Shown: piece after piece, positions 37,107-45,899 of the stretch | Layout: every line of letters starts with the position of its first letter | Position numbering within the stretch: position 1 is the stretch's first letter | Source: Enterobacter sp. 638 | GTDB taxonomy: Bacteria > Pseudomonadota > Gammaproteobacteria > Enterobacterales > Enterobacteriaceae | Direction of reading: 5' to 3' | NCBI RefSeq assembly: GCF_000016325.1 | Contig: NC_009436.1 | Span: 3,658,001 to 3,722,000 of the forward strand | Length of the DNA stretch: 64,000 nucleotides | The notes under the pieces: generated by a model | Told to the model about the DNA's origin: nothing | Databases searched by the model: none | What the model saw: the letters and a program-made list of their open reading frames with translations, nothing else | Made by a program: the position numbers and the translations under genes

Positions 37107-38339
37107 TCATGCTTTTTTGCCAGAAGCCCGATCCAGAGCGGTGACCACAATCGACGGCGTCAGCACCTGCGGCAATACTTTTGGCGCGCTTCCGTCCGCC
37201 GGGTACACCACATATAACGGCAATCCACCCTGCCCGAACGTATTCATCGCGTCATCGATATCGGCGTTAAACGAGGTTGAATCAGCCACCATATAGACCG
37301 TTCCCGTGCGCGCAATGGCCTGTTTCACGGCCTGAGTGGATAAAGAGGTACGGTCATTGACCTGACAGGTGATGCACCACGATGCAATGAAGTTCACAAA
37401 AATTGCTTTGCCGTGGCCGCGCATTTCCGCCACATTCTGCGGCGACCATTTCACCGGACTGACATTTTCAGCACGCTGCGTGGCCGTTTGCGCTTCATCC
37501 GCTTTCATAACATTTGGCAATGGCGCAATCGCGACGGCAAAAAATGCCACGGTGAATGCCAAAAGAATCTTATAAGACTGCCCCTGATAGCGCCTGCGCT
37601 GGGCGATACCGTACAGCCAGGCGGCAAAACTGACGATCACCGCACAGGCCAACAGCGCCGCCAGCGCTGCCGTCCCGGCCTGCTGCGCAAGAACCCACAC
37701 CAGCCAGGCAAAGGCACCCAACATCGGAAACGCCAGCCCTTTCTTGAGAAAATCCATCCACGCACCCGGACGGGGTAATCGACGGGCAATCGCCGGGAAG
37801 AGAGAAACCAGCGTAAACGGAGCCGCGAAACCGAGCGCTAGCGAGAGGAAAATCGCCAGTGAAACCGCGGGCGGTTGGACCAACGCATAGCCGATAGCCC
37901 CCGCCATAAACGGTGCGGAGCACGGCGTCGCAACGATGATAGCCAGCGCGCCGGTCAGCGCCGAGCGGACAAATGCACCGCGCCCAAGCGAGATTTCACC
38001 TGCTCGCTGAAGGGAAAGTCCAACCTCAAATACGCCGAGAAGATTCAGCGCTGCGCCAAGAATAATCAGCGCCAGAATGGAAATCACCAGCGGCGACTGG
38101 AGCTGGAATCCCCATCCCACGGCGGTTCCACCGGCGCGCAACGCCAGCAAAACGGCCGCCAGCGCCATCATGGTAAAAATCACCCCCGCTAAAAAACCCA
38201 GGCCTTCCGTCCGCGCGCTGGCGGTATCACCCTGATGGCGCATGATTCCCAGCGCTTTTAAGGAAATGACCGGAAATACGCAGGGCATAAAATTGAGGAT
38301 AACGCCGCCCAAAAAGGCGGCCAGAATAGCGGTTAACAT
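37107..38339 (-). CDS. DsbD-like transmembrane thiol reductase with thioredoxin domain
   Basis: A 410-residue inner-membrane protein. The eight-helix core carries the DsbD beta-domain Cys motifs NFMPCVFPV and ATPCSAPF. The C-terminal periplasmic thioredoxin domain (~residue 290 on) has the active site WCITC. It lacks the N-terminal DsbD alpha domain, so electrons from cytoplasmic thioredoxin must be delivered to another partner, most simply the peroxiredoxin encoded 29 bp upstream (inference). The start has GAGG six bases upstream. Four short-spaced genes make one leftward operon. Confidence 0.9.
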   Translation of the reverse strand: MLTAILAAFLGGVILNFMPCVFPVISLKALGIMRHQGDTASARTEGLGFLAGVIFTMMALAAVLLALRAGGTAVGWGFQLQSPLVISILALIILGAALNLLGVFEVGLSLQRAGEISLGRGAFVRSALTGALAIIVATPCSAPFMAGAIGYALVQPPAVSLAIFLSLALGFAAPFTLVSLFPAIARRLPRPGAWMDFLKKGLAFPMLGAFAWLVWVLAQQAGTAALAALLACAVIVSFAAWLYGIAQRRRYQGQSYKILLAFTVAFFAVAIAPLPNVMKADEAQTATQRAENVSPVKWSPQNVAEMRGHGKAIFVNFIASWCITCQVNDRTSLSTQAVKQAIARTGTVYMVADSTSFNADIDDAMNTFGQGGLPLYVVYPADGSAPKVLPQVLTPSIVVTALDRASGKKA

Positions 38340-38368
38340 GGCGAACCTCGATGCGAAATCAGGGTGAA

Positions 38369-38920
38369 TTACGAGTGTGACTTCGCGTATTGCTTAACCG
38401 CATCCATCGTTTTCTGAATATGCGCGTCAGGGTTACGGTCAGGGTAGCTCAGCAGAATTTTGCCATCCGGAGCGATGACGAAAGAGGTGCGATCGGAAAC
38501 GGTTTTGCCGTTCATTTGCATCAATGTTTCGTATTCTGCAGCCACTTTTGCCCCCGGATCGGCGGCCACCGCAAACTTATCGCGGCACTCCAGTTTGGAG
38601 AATTCATCAACCTGATCGACATTGCCAGCCGTTACGCCCACCACGGTTGCGCCCAGTTTTTTAAAGTCATCTGTTGCTTCAGCAAAAGCATGCGCTTCGA
38701 GCGTGCAGCCTTTGGTAAAGGCGGCCGGGAAAAAGTAGAGCACAACTGGCCCTTTTTGCAGCGCTTGCTGCAGGGAGAAGGTCAAAGGTTTACCGCCCAG
38801 CGCACCCTGCAAACTGAAATCAGGCGCTTTCGCGCCAGCCTCAAGCGCGGCCTGCGCATTCACGGCAAATAAGGAAAAAGTGAGAGCAACTGCAGCGGAG
38901 ATGATTTTCAAACGTTTCAT
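38369..38920 (-). CDS. Periplasmic peroxiredoxin (AhpC/TSA, BCP-like)
   Basis: A 183-residue protein with a signal peptide (MKRLKIISAAVALTFSLFAV, cleavage after NAQA). The peroxiredoxin fold has the peroxidatic Cys in FTKGCTLEAHAF and a second Cys in SKLECRDKFAV. It would reduce H2O2 or organic peroxides in the periplasm. The start at 38920 has GGAG upstream; the frame open to 39043 is not used. It is the first gene of the operon with the DsbD-like protein, the sigma factor and the anti-sigma factor. Confidence 0.88.
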   Translation of the reverse strand: MKRLKIISAAVALTFSLFAVNAQAALEAGAKAPDFSLQGALGGKPLTFSLQQALQKGPVVLYFFPAAFTKGCTLEAHAFAEATDDFKKLGATVVGVTAGNVDQVDEFSKLECRDKFAVAADPGAKVAAEYETLMQMNGKTVSDRTSFVIAPDGKILLSYPDRNPDAHIQKTMDAVKQYAKSHS

Positions 38921-38959
38921 GGTCGGACTCCTCAGGGGGAAATGAGCTATCTGAATAAT

Positions 38960-38987
38960 AGTTCGCCCGGTGTTCCTGAAAAGTTTC
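38960..38987 (-). promoter_or_regulatory. Possible ECF-type promoter upstream of the peroxiredoxin operon
   Basis: On the minus strand GAAACTT (38987-38981) and GAACTA (38965-38960) are 15 bp apart and lie 40 bp before the gene start. The first resembles ECF -35 boxes (GGAACTT). This is a weak match and is offered only because the operon encodes its own sigma factor. Confidence 0.25.
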
Positions 38988-38997
38988 GCCCAGCCAT

Positions 38998-39030
38998 AAA
39001 AAAACATCCGCAAGGGAGACTTGCGGATGT
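38998..39030 (-). terminator. Terminator after the YfaZ-like gene
   Basis: ACATCCGCAAG (39004-39014) pairs with CTTGCGGATGT (39020-39030) across GGAGA. On the minus strand a T-run follows. It separates the YfaZ-like gene from the peroxiredoxin operon. Confidence 0.92.
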
Positions 39031-39054
39031 TCAAGAGAGTCACGCGATGATTCG

Positions 39055-39600
39055 TTAGAAGCTGACGCCACCACCGAAATACGCGCCGTCAATCAGAGTG
39101 TGGTTCGGACGGCCATCTTTGCCATCGACGCTCACGTGGCGATAACCCACTTTAAGCGTCAGCGGTTTAACTGGCGTCCAGCTCACACCGCCGTTAGCTT
39201 CAACGTAGTTTTTCACGCTGTTGTTCAATCCATCAGGCGCAACATAACCTTCGCCAAACACGCTCACGCTGTCGGTCAGCGCGACATTAAGGCCGCCACC
39301 GAACGGGAAGGCTACGCCGTTATCCCCTTTTTTAGGTCCCAGATAAACGGCTTTAGCGCCTGCATTCAGCATGACCGGGCCGACTTCGAAATTATATCCG
39401 GCACCCACGCCACCCACCTGAGTACCGTCCTGGGTATTTTTAAGCCAGTGACCTTCCGTATAGATGCCTGAAGATTCTTTGCCTAATTCCGCATTCAGGT
39501 TAGTGAAGTTTTTCCCCTGCTCAATGCCAACGCCCATTGCTAATGCAGAACCAGAAGAAACTGCCAGAATACCCATCAGTACAAAATTAATCTTTTTCAT
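39055..39600 (-). CDS. YfaZ-family outer-membrane protein
   Basis: A 181-residue protein with a signal peptide (MKKINFVLMGILAVSSGSAL, cleavage after ALA) and alternating beta-strand pattern ending in an aromatic (GGGVSF), as in small outer-membrane barrels. It matches the YfaZ family: FTNLNAELGKESSGIYTEGH, GGVGAGYNFEVGPVMLNAG and KVGYRHVSVDGKDG. Function unknown. It has its own terminator and a GAGGC ribosome site; the 500-bp upstream region is AT-rich. Confidence 0.87.
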   Translation of the reverse strand: MKKINFVLMGILAVSSGSALAMGVGIEQGKNFTNLNAELGKESSGIYTEGHWLKNTQDGTQVGGVGAGYNFEVGPVMLNAGAKAVYLGPKKGDNGVAFPFGGGLNVALTDSVSVFGEGYVAPDGLNNSVKNYVEANGGVSWTPVKPLTLKVGYRHVSVDGKDGRPNHTLIDGAYFGGGVSF

Positions 39601-40104
39601 ATTAAAGCCTCGTTAAGCAAATTGATTTGGTCGTAAACTAACAATCAAAACGTCAACATGCAAACGTGACTAAATATTGACTCATTATATTTTCATGATG
39701 TTTTTTTGTATTAATTCCGTTGCATTTTCTTATTTTAAATTCATCGTCAATGAATTATCTCTGGCTGTTTAGGTTTCATTTAAGTTCATCCCTAAACAAA
39801 ACCTGAACATCAAAGATTAAACCCTTCGATTTACATTAATTAGGAATTGAATAATTGAGTGAAAAGTCTCAATAATCATATTTTATTACGCGGATTTACA
39901 CTTCATTAAAAAACAACACCTCTGTAGACCGTGATATTCCCGCTGAGTTCCCTGTCTCGGCGATAAATCATGGGACAAAATTTGGTTTTTTTAATTAATT
40001 AAGTCTGAGCGTGAATATACGCTGATGCCAATAAACGGCGGATCGTACACAGGCATCCGCAAGCTAAGCGTGCGGATGCCTGTTACGTACTGTTTTAAAA
40101 AGAC
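39601..40104. other. AT-rich spacer upstream of the YfaZ-like gene
   Basis: A 504-bp gap with no supported gene. It is strongly AT-rich and must hold the YfaZ-like promoter. Near its right end an inverted repeat AGGCATCCGCA (40051-40061) and TGCGGATGCCT (40071-40081) could act as a processing or termination hairpin for gss, though there is no T-run on the minus strand. The hairpin shares CATCCGCA with the terminator at 39004-39030. Confidence 0.5.
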
Positions 40105-41967
40105 CTATTTATCTTTCACCACAATTAACGGTTCGATATCACTCTCTTTTTTAATCACCAGCGAATCATCCCCGCGCAAACAGGTCCCGCCGTAATTTCC
40201 GCCCACGGTAAAAGTGCAAACCTGAATATATTTGCCATCCACTTTTGGGAGACACCACAGCTGCTGATAGATATTTTTGCGATCGACAAACTTACCGCTG
40301 GATTTATCCAGCAGCTCTTCCTGAGCGCTAATGAGATCGATATTACTGCCGCATCGCCCGGCGATAGGCTTCACCGCATAGCCGGTTTTGCTCAGCCGTT
40401 CATTGACCTCAAAATCAGTATCCAGCAGGTAGCGATGATTCGGGAACAGTTGCCACAGCACCGGCAGAATCGCTTTGTTGCCGGGAATGACCGTCCATAG
40501 CGGTTCAAAGACCAGCACCTCCGGGCGCAGCAGCACATCGATTAAACGCACTGCATTCTGTGGATGACCGGTACGAATCGGTACGGCGGCATATTCAGTT
40601 TCGCTGACCTCACGGACCTGCTCGATCGCGGTTTCCCACGCCCAGGTTTTCCACACGCAGTTGACGTGGCGGCCGTCATCATCCACCAGCTGTCCGGCGA
40701 CATCCCAGCTCAACATCTCCAGCCCGTGAAGAATTTTGGTCTCAAAGCCTGCCTGCATCAGCGAGCGCTGAATAAACAGCGCGTGATAATCCTCTTCGAT
40801 GTCATTGTCCTGCATGATGTGAACGAACGGACGCGCATTGCTGTGTTTCCATGCGCCGGTCAGTTCCTCCAGCAAGCCTTCCGCCGGATTATGCCCCGTC
40901 CCGCGATAACCGTTTTTTACCCACTCTTCGAGGATAAGACCGCCTTCGGTATGGCAGGATGCTGAATCCGCGTTGTATTCGTAAACCTTCAGCCCACGCT
41001 CATCCATGCAAAAATCCATACGGCCCGTGATCATATGGTGGCGGCGCCACTGCCAGGAAAGACGCAAGCGCGGCCAGAGGATTTTCGGGATGTCGAAAAG
41101 TGCCAGAAGATTATCGTCTTTCAACACTTTGTCGGTGGCGTGCAAATACATGAGATGCAGTTCGTTGGTCGCCTTGATCAGCTCCTGCTCGGCGCTTTCG
41201 GTAATAGTGAAATACTGGCAGGGATCTTTATTAATGACGTGACCGTTCGCCCGAACATACGCCTGCTGTAGCGAGTCATTTTCATTGAGCCATTTACCGT
41301 CGAACTGGCGTTTGTTTTGCAGTCGCGCGCCGGTAAGGTTAAGCAACTCAGGCTCGATTTGCGGCTGCGGCAAGCTGTGTTCGGTGTCATCGGTCTGGAT
41401 CATCCAGCCAAGAATGTGGGTATCGGTATAGGTGTCATGCAGCGTATAGCGGCCATTTTCGACTGATAAGCGCAGCTCGCGCGTCCACTGCTGCCCAATC
41501 GGCAGCGGCGAATGCAGCACGTTCTGTTCTGCAATACGCACTTTATCGCCCATCAACTGGGTGATGATAGCAACGTGTCCGGTTTCACTGAATTCGCCGT
41601 CATTGCGCCAGATGAGCAGCGCGCCAGCGTCTGGTGCGCGCTTTGAACCGTTCGCGAAAGCCTGTAACGGCAGAATGTTGTCATTAACGACCTGGCGCAG
41701 AAAGCGCAGCGAGAAAATCTCCCACGCCATGCCGACGTCGGTAAAGACATAACCGTAATTGAGAAACAGAAAGCGGCGCGCAAACTCGACGCACTGCCAT
41801 TTATGCCCCATATATTCGTTGCCAATATAGCTACGAAACTCCGCGTCTTCCGGGTACTGACGCGGGTCAAGGCTGCTGTAATTCGAGGAGTAAATCGCCA
41901 CGCCTCCCGGCGCATAACCTAACAACGTCCCAAACGGAGCGTCACTGCTTAACTTTCCTTTACGCAT
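40105..41967 (-). CDS. gss: Bifunctional glutathionylspermidine amidase/synthetase
   Basis: A 620-residue enzyme (E. coli Gss has 619). The N-terminal CHAP amidase domain has the catalytic Cys59 in YMGHKWQCVEFARRF and the His in ETGHVAIITQL. The C-terminal ATP-grasp synthetase joins glutathione and spermidine, with RMDFCMDERGLKVYEYNADS, RPFVHIMQDNDIEED and KPIAGRCGSNIDL. It links gshB and speC products found in the same window. It is divergent from yghU, a glutathione-dependent oxidoreductase. Confidence 0.96.
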   Translation of the reverse strand: MRKGKLSSDAPFGTLLGYAPGGVAIYSSNYSSLDPRQYPEDAEFRSYIGNEYMGHKWQCVEFARRFLFLNYGYVFTDVGMAWEIFSLRFLRQVVNDNILPLQAFANGSKRAPDAGALLIWRNDGEFSETGHVAIITQLMGDKVRIAEQNVLHSPLPIGQQWTRELRLSVENGRYTLHDTYTDTHILGWMIQTDDTEHSLPQPQIEPELLNLTGARLQNKRQFDGKWLNENDSLQQAYVRANGHVINKDPCQYFTITESAEQELIKATNELHLMYLHATDKVLKDDNLLALFDIPKILWPRLRLSWQWRRHHMITGRMDFCMDERGLKVYEYNADSASCHTEGGLILEEWVKNGYRGTGHNPAEGLLEELTGAWKHSNARPFVHIMQDNDIEEDYHALFIQRSLMQAGFETKILHGLEMLSWDVAGQLVDDDGRHVNCVWKTWAWETAIEQVREVSETEYAAVPIRTGHPQNAVRLIDVLLRPEVLVFEPLWTVIPGNKAILPVLWQLFPNHRYLLDTDFEVNERLSKTGYAVKPIAGRCGSNIDLISAQEELLDKSSGKFVDRKNIYQQLWCLPKVDGKYIQVCTFTVGGNYGGTCLRGDDSLVIKKESDIEPLIVVKDK

Positions 41968-42223
41968 GTATCCAACCTAAACAGGCAGGCGGCAATTTTT
42001 GAAGGGTTGTCGTCGTCTGCACAATGTGATTAACCAGACTGAGGTGGATTTATCATACACCTCTGTGTGGCATCATTTAAATTTCAGATTGGCGCAAAAT
42101 GCCGGACGGCGGGAGTACAACGCGCAGGCAAGAAAGCGGAAAATCTATTGCGCTCGCAACGTTAAAGCGTTCACAAATCTCCTGCTACACTGCCTCAACA
42201 CATCACGCAAAAGGCAGATCAAC

Positions 42224-43093
42224 ATGTCAGACAACAACTACCAGCCACCGAAAGTGTGGGAATGGGAACAGAACGGTAACGGCGGCGCGTTCGCGAATAT
42301 CAATCGTCCCATTTCTGGCGCCACGCACGAGAAAGATCTGCCCGTAGGGCAGCATCCTTTGCAGCTGTATTCACTGGGTACGCCGAACGGTCAGAAAGTC
42401 ACCATCATGCTCGAAGAGCTGCTGGCGCTGGGTGTCAGCGAGGCGGAGTACGACGCGTGGTTGATTCGCATTGGCGAAGGCGACCAGTTCTCGAGCGGCT
42501 TTGTGGACGTTAACCCGAACTCGAAGATTCCGGCACTTCGTGACAATTCCACGAACCCACCGACGCGCGTATTTGAATCGGGCCATATTCTGCTGTATCT
42601 GGCAGAAAAATTTGGTCACCTTCTGCCAAAAGATCCGGCGGGACGTACCGAAACGCTGAACTGGTTATTCTGGCTGCAAGGCTCCGCGCCGTTCCTCGGC
42701 GGAGGTTTTGGTCACTTCTATAATTATGCGCCGGTGAAGATTCAGTACGCGATCGACCGCTTCACGATGGAGGCAAAACGCCTGCTCGACGTACTGGATA
42801 AACAGCTTGCGAAGAGTCGTTACATCGCGGGTGATGAGTACACCATCGCCGATATTGCCATCTGGCCGTGGTTTGGCAGCGTGGTGCTCGGCAATGTTTA
42901 TAACGCCGCCGAATTCCTCGATGCCGAAAAATACACCCACGTGCAGCGTTGGGCAAAAGAGGTCGCGCAGCGCCCGGCGGTGAAACGCGGCCGTATCGTC
43001 AATCGTACCTTTGGCGAGCCATCCGAGCAGTTACATGAACGCCATGCGGCGAGCGACTTCGATACCCAAACCGAAGACAAACGTCAGGCGTAA
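42224..43093 (+). CDS. yghU: Glutathione-dependent disulfide-bond oxidoreductase YghU
   Basis: A 289-residue GST-superfamily protein (YghU/YfcG/Ure2-like) that binds two glutathione molecules and has disulfide reductase activity in E. coli. Conserved are LYSLGTPNGQKVTIMLEEL, the cis-Pro turn VNPNSKIPAL, FESGHILLYLAEKFG and the helical domain AGDEYTIADIAIWPW. The start at 42224 matches E. coli; the open frame from 41999 is not coding upstream. Divergent from gss across 256 bp. Confidence 0.95.
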   Translation: MSDNNYQPPKVWEWEQNGNGGAFANINRPISGATHEKDLPVGQHPLQLYSLGTPNGQKVTIMLEELLALGVSEAEYDAWLIRIGEGDQFSSGFVDVNPNSKIPALRDNSTNPPTRVFESGHILLYLAEKFGHLLPKDPAGRTETLNWLFWLQGSAPFLGGGFGHFYNYAPVKIQYAIDRFTMEAKRLLDVLDKQLAKSRYIAGDEYTIADIAIWPWFGSVVLGNVYNAAEFLDAEKYTHVQRWAKEVAQRPAVKRGRIVNRTFGEPSEQLHERHAASDFDTQTEDKRQA

Positions 43094-43099
43094 TGATTG

Positions 43100-43119
43100 T
43101 CCGGGCGGTTTTCCGCCCG
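43100..43119. terminator. Hairpin between convergent yghU and the binding-protein genes
   Basis: CCGGGCGG (43100-43107) pairs with CCGCCCGG (43112-43119) across TTTT. It lacks a clear T-tail but lies between two convergent genes and could stop both. Confidence 0.55.
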
Positions 43120-43120
43120 G

Positions 43121-43804
43121 CTAAACGCAAAATCCCGCCTCAAGCAGTATCGCTTTTGCTTTCTGTGATTGTAAAAATTCTGCCAGCCGCTGTGCTTTGG
43201 GCGTCAGGATCGCAAGTGCGTACTGTGCATGGGGGTTAAAGGGTTCAGGAATAGCGAAAACGGTTAACCCCTCCGTGTGTCGCCGTTTTTTCGCGTAGCT
43301 GGCGTACCCAATAAACATTTCCGCCTGCCCAGACTCAATCACCCACTGAGCCGCCATTTTTCCTGTCGGAATGGGAGCAGAGTTGCGCCCGCCGACCAGC
43401 GCCAACGCACGTTGTCGCGCGGTATTTCCTTCCGTGCCCATCCGGTTAAACAGTTCCTGCGTATAGTCACCAGAAGGATCGCACCCCGCCGTTGAGGTCG
43501 CGAGACGCAAGTCTGTACGGTTTAGCAATGAACGCCAGTCGTCGCCGTTGTGCATCACATCGCTGCGCACGGTCAGGCACAACTTATTGCTGGCAAACGG
43601 TACGACAGCCTGCGCGCGTCCGGCCGTCAGCAAAGCCTGCGGGTGCGCCAGATTTGCAGAAGCAAACAGGTCGCATTCTTCCCCCGCGAGAATACGCTCT
43701 TGTAAGATTCCGGCTGGGCCAAAATGCGTTTCAATAGGTTCCGAAAAGTGCGCGATGAGTTGCTCCCACACTATCCGCAAACTGCCCGCTGCCAGCACGC
43801 GCAT
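43121..43804 (-). CDS. ModA-like substrate-binding protein without a signal peptide
   Basis: About 227 residues from the ATG at 43804, which overlaps the stop of the upstream gene (ATGA). The fold is a molybdate-type (SBP_bac_11) binding protein: MRVLAAGSLRIVWEQLIAHF, FGPAGILQERILAGEECDLF, then ASANLAHPQALLTAGRAQAV and QAEMFIGYASYAKKRR. The frame is open to 43915, but the extra part is not a signal peptide and lies inside the neighbour, so the protein seems cytoplasmic. There is no permease or ATPase gene nearby. A sensor or storage role is possible; transport is unlikely without export. Confidence 0.75.
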   Translation of the reverse strand: MRVLAAGSLRIVWEQLIAHFSEPIETHFGPAGILQERILAGEECDLFASANLAHPQALLTAGRAQAVVPFASNKLCLTVRSDVMHNGDDWRSLLNRTDLRLATSTAGCDPSGDYTQELFNRMGTEGNTARQRALALVGGRNSAPIPTGKMAAQWVIESGQAEMFIGYASYAKKRRHTEGLTVFAIPEPFNPHAQYALAILTPKAQRLAEFLQSQKAKAILLEAGFCV

Positions 43805-44856
43805 CAGTCGATGCCCTGATACGTTGTGCGATAGAAACGCTGGTACCAGTCGTTCGCTACTTTGTGCATATCCACATCTTTGAATTTTTCGGGATAGAGT
43901 TTTTTCGCCATCCACAATTCACCGATACCCATCGCTTCTGGCATTGGATAACCCCAGGCTTTGGCATAATCAGGCATCAGATAGACACGCTGGTTTTTCA
44001 CCGCATCAATGACCTGCCACTGGGCAGAGTTTTTGATCTCATCGACTACCGAGGGATAGCGGTCCTGCACAAAAATGACCTGCGGGTTCCATGCAATGAC
44101 TTGCTCCATCGCCACCGTTTTGAATCCTTGAAGCGTCGCTGCCGCCACATTTATTGCGCCGGCATGTGCCATCATCAGGCCTGTGTATTTTCCAGAACCG
44201 TACGTCGTGAGTTCCGGATTCGCCATGTAGGCGCGAATACGTTTTTGTTCAGGAATATCTTTCAGGCGATCGCTGACCCTTTTGCGGCCTTTAACCGTCG
44301 CGTCGATCAACGCTTTTGCTTCCTGGGGTTTATTGACGATCTCACCGATCAGCGTAATGCCTTCGCGCAGCCCCTGATCGTAGGCCTTTTCTTCATCAGC
44401 CAGCGTTGGATTCATTTTGGCTTTCTCGCCCGCAGCATCATGGCGCAGCGAAATGGCCACCACGGGAATGCCTAAACTGCTGATCTTGTCGATCATCTCC
44501 TGCGGTGCGTAGTTGGTCACAAACACCACCTGCGGATGCAGCGCGATGAGTTTTTCAGGATCAACGTGAGTGAGATCGCCAAGCGTCGCTTTTTGGTTTA
44601 GCTCCGGCGCAAGGCGCACGTAACCCTCTCCAAGCTGTTGCTTCCAGTTCGCCAGAATCCCGACGATTTTGTCGGTAGCGTTCATTTGCACCAGCAAATT
44701 CAGGGTCTGATGCTGGAGAACCACTACACGATCCACTTCATCAGGAATTGTCACCTGACGTCCGATCTGATCCGTTATCTGCCGCGCGGCCTCCGATGAT
44801 AACGGTAGATAAATCAGTAAAATAAAAGCTGCTCCCCGCCATAATTGTTTTTTCAT
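43804..44856 (-). CDS. FecB/BtuF/MolA-type periplasmic binding protein
   Basis: About 350 residues with a signal peptide (MKKQLWRGAAFILLIYLPLS, cleavage near SEA). It has the class III (helical-backbone) binding fold: ITDQIGRQVTIPDEVDRVVV, LGDLTHVDPEKLIALHPQVV, VAMEQVIAWNPQVIFVQDRY and AWGYPMPEAMGIGELWMAKK. Such proteins bind siderophores, heme, cobalamin or, in MolA, molybdate and tungstate. The GAGG ribosome site is best spaced for the ATG at 44856; Met 44859 and an upstream codon at 44901 are alternatives. A ModE-like operator precedes it, which favours an oxyanion ligand. Confidence 0.82.
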   Translation of the reverse strand: MKKQLWRGAAFILLIYLPLSSEAARQITDQIGRQVTIPDEVDRVVVLQHQTLNLLVQMNATDKIVGILANWKQQLGEGYVRLAPELNQKATLGDLTHVDPEKLIALHPQVVFVTNYAPQEMIDKISSLGIPVVAISLRHDAAGEKAKMNPTLADEEKAYDQGLREGITLIGEIVNKPQEAKALIDATVKGRKRVSDRLKDIPEQKRIRAYMANPELTTYGSGKYTGLMMAHAGAINVAAATLQGFKTVAMEQVIAWNPQVIFVQDRYPSVVDEIKNSAQWQVIDAVKNQRVYLMPDYAKAWGYPMPEAMGIGELWMAKKLYPEKFKDVDMHKVANDWYQRFYRTTYQGID

Positions 44857-44869
44857 CATGTCCTCATTT

Positions 44870-44897
44870 TTCGTTATGAAAATTATTATATAACGAA
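44870..44897 (-). promoter_or_regulatory. ModE-like operator before the binding-protein genes
   Basis: TTCGTTAT (44870-44877) and ATAACGAA (44890-44897) form a perfect inverted repeat with a 12-bp AT-rich spacer; the right half extends to ATATAACG. This resembles the E. coli ModE site (CGTTATAT ... ATATAACG type). A TATAAT box on the minus strand (44890-44885) lies inside the site, so binding would block transcription. The match was judged by eye. Confidence 0.65.
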
Positions 44898-45023
44898 TCA
44901 ACTCAAACGTCGTGCCCCTCTTCGGGAGTAGCGAATTTCGCTCTAAATTTGGATTAAATACCCGGCGGGATCGCGCTGGGCACTCACTAAAATGCGGGTT
45001 TTCTTTATAACCGGAACACCGTC

Positions 45024-45899
45024 ATGAAGTTCGAAGCTTTTCCCGGGATCAAGCAGTTAATCCACTGGGTCATTAATAACGAATCCGTTATCGTGCAGGG
45101 GATCGCCAATCTGTTTGGCGCTATTTTTCTTTTATTCGTAGGGCTTTTTATCGCCCGCGTCACCAGCAGCGGATTTAAAAAATTACTCTTAAGCCGCCAC
45201 GTCGATAAAACCATTACCCAGTTTTGCAGCGCGCTGTTGCGCTACGCCATGGTGGCGTTTGCGGCAATCGCCGCACTCGGGCGAATCGGCGTTGAGACAT
45301 CATCCATTATCGCGGTGATTGGTGCTGCCGGGCTGGCGATCGGCCTGGCGCTGCAAGGCTCACTCGCGAACTTCGCGGCGGGCGTTTTACTGGTGACGCT
45401 GCGCCCTATTCGCGCCGGTGAATACGCGAGCGTGGGGGCCGTGGCTGGCACGATTGAAGAAGTGCATATTTTCTCAACCACCCTGCGCACATCCGACAAT
45501 AAAATGGTGGTGGTGCCCAACGGTAAAATTATCGCCAGCGAGATCACTAACTTTTCCCGTCAAAAGGAACGTCGCGTCGATATTACGCTGGGTGTGGCCT
45601 ATAACACCTCAATTGAACATCTTAAAAATGTCATTAAAACGGTCATTCTGCTCGATCCACGCATTCACCACGACAAGGGTCACATCATACGTCTCAATGA
45701 ATTTGCCCCTTCCTCATTGAATTTTGTGGTTCGCGTATGGACTGACAATAAGCATTACTGGGATGTGTATTACGATCTGATGGAAAACATCAAAAATGCG
45801 CTGGATGCCAATGAGATTCAGATGCCGTACCCGCAGATGGATGTGCATGTAAACGATCAGCGTCAACGCTCGCCTTCGCTGGAGTTGATGCAACAATGA
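45024..45899 (+). CDS. MscS-family mechanosensitive channel
   Basis: A 291-residue small-conductance channel. Three membrane helices are followed by the pore-lining TM3 and the family signature GLAIGLALQGSLANFAAGVL, then LVTLRPIRAGEYASV and VVVPNGKIIASEITNFSRQK. It differs enough from E. coli MscS (286 residues) to be a second paralogue rather than mscS itself, which has a different neighbourhood. It opens under membrane tension to release solutes. Its end overlaps the next gene by 4 bp (ATGA). Confidence 0.9.
   Translation: MKFEAFPGIKQLIHWVINNESVIVQGIANLFGAIFLLFVGLFIARVTSSGFKKLLLSRHVDKTITQFCSALLRYAMVAFAAIAALGRIGVETSSIIAVIGAAGLAIGLALQGSLANFAAGVLLVTLRPIRAGEYASVGAVAGTIEEVHIFSTTLRTSDNKMVVVPNGKIIASEITNFSRQKERRVDITLGVAYNTSIEHLKNVIKTVILLDPRIHHDKGHIIRLNEFAPSSLNFVVRVWTDNKHYWDVYYDLMENIKNALDANEIQMPYPQMDVHVNDQRQRSPSLELMQQ

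Noticed and set aside
41999..42223. 75-residue N-terminal extension of YghU
   Set aside because: Not present in YghU homologues; the segment is the divergent promoter region with gss.
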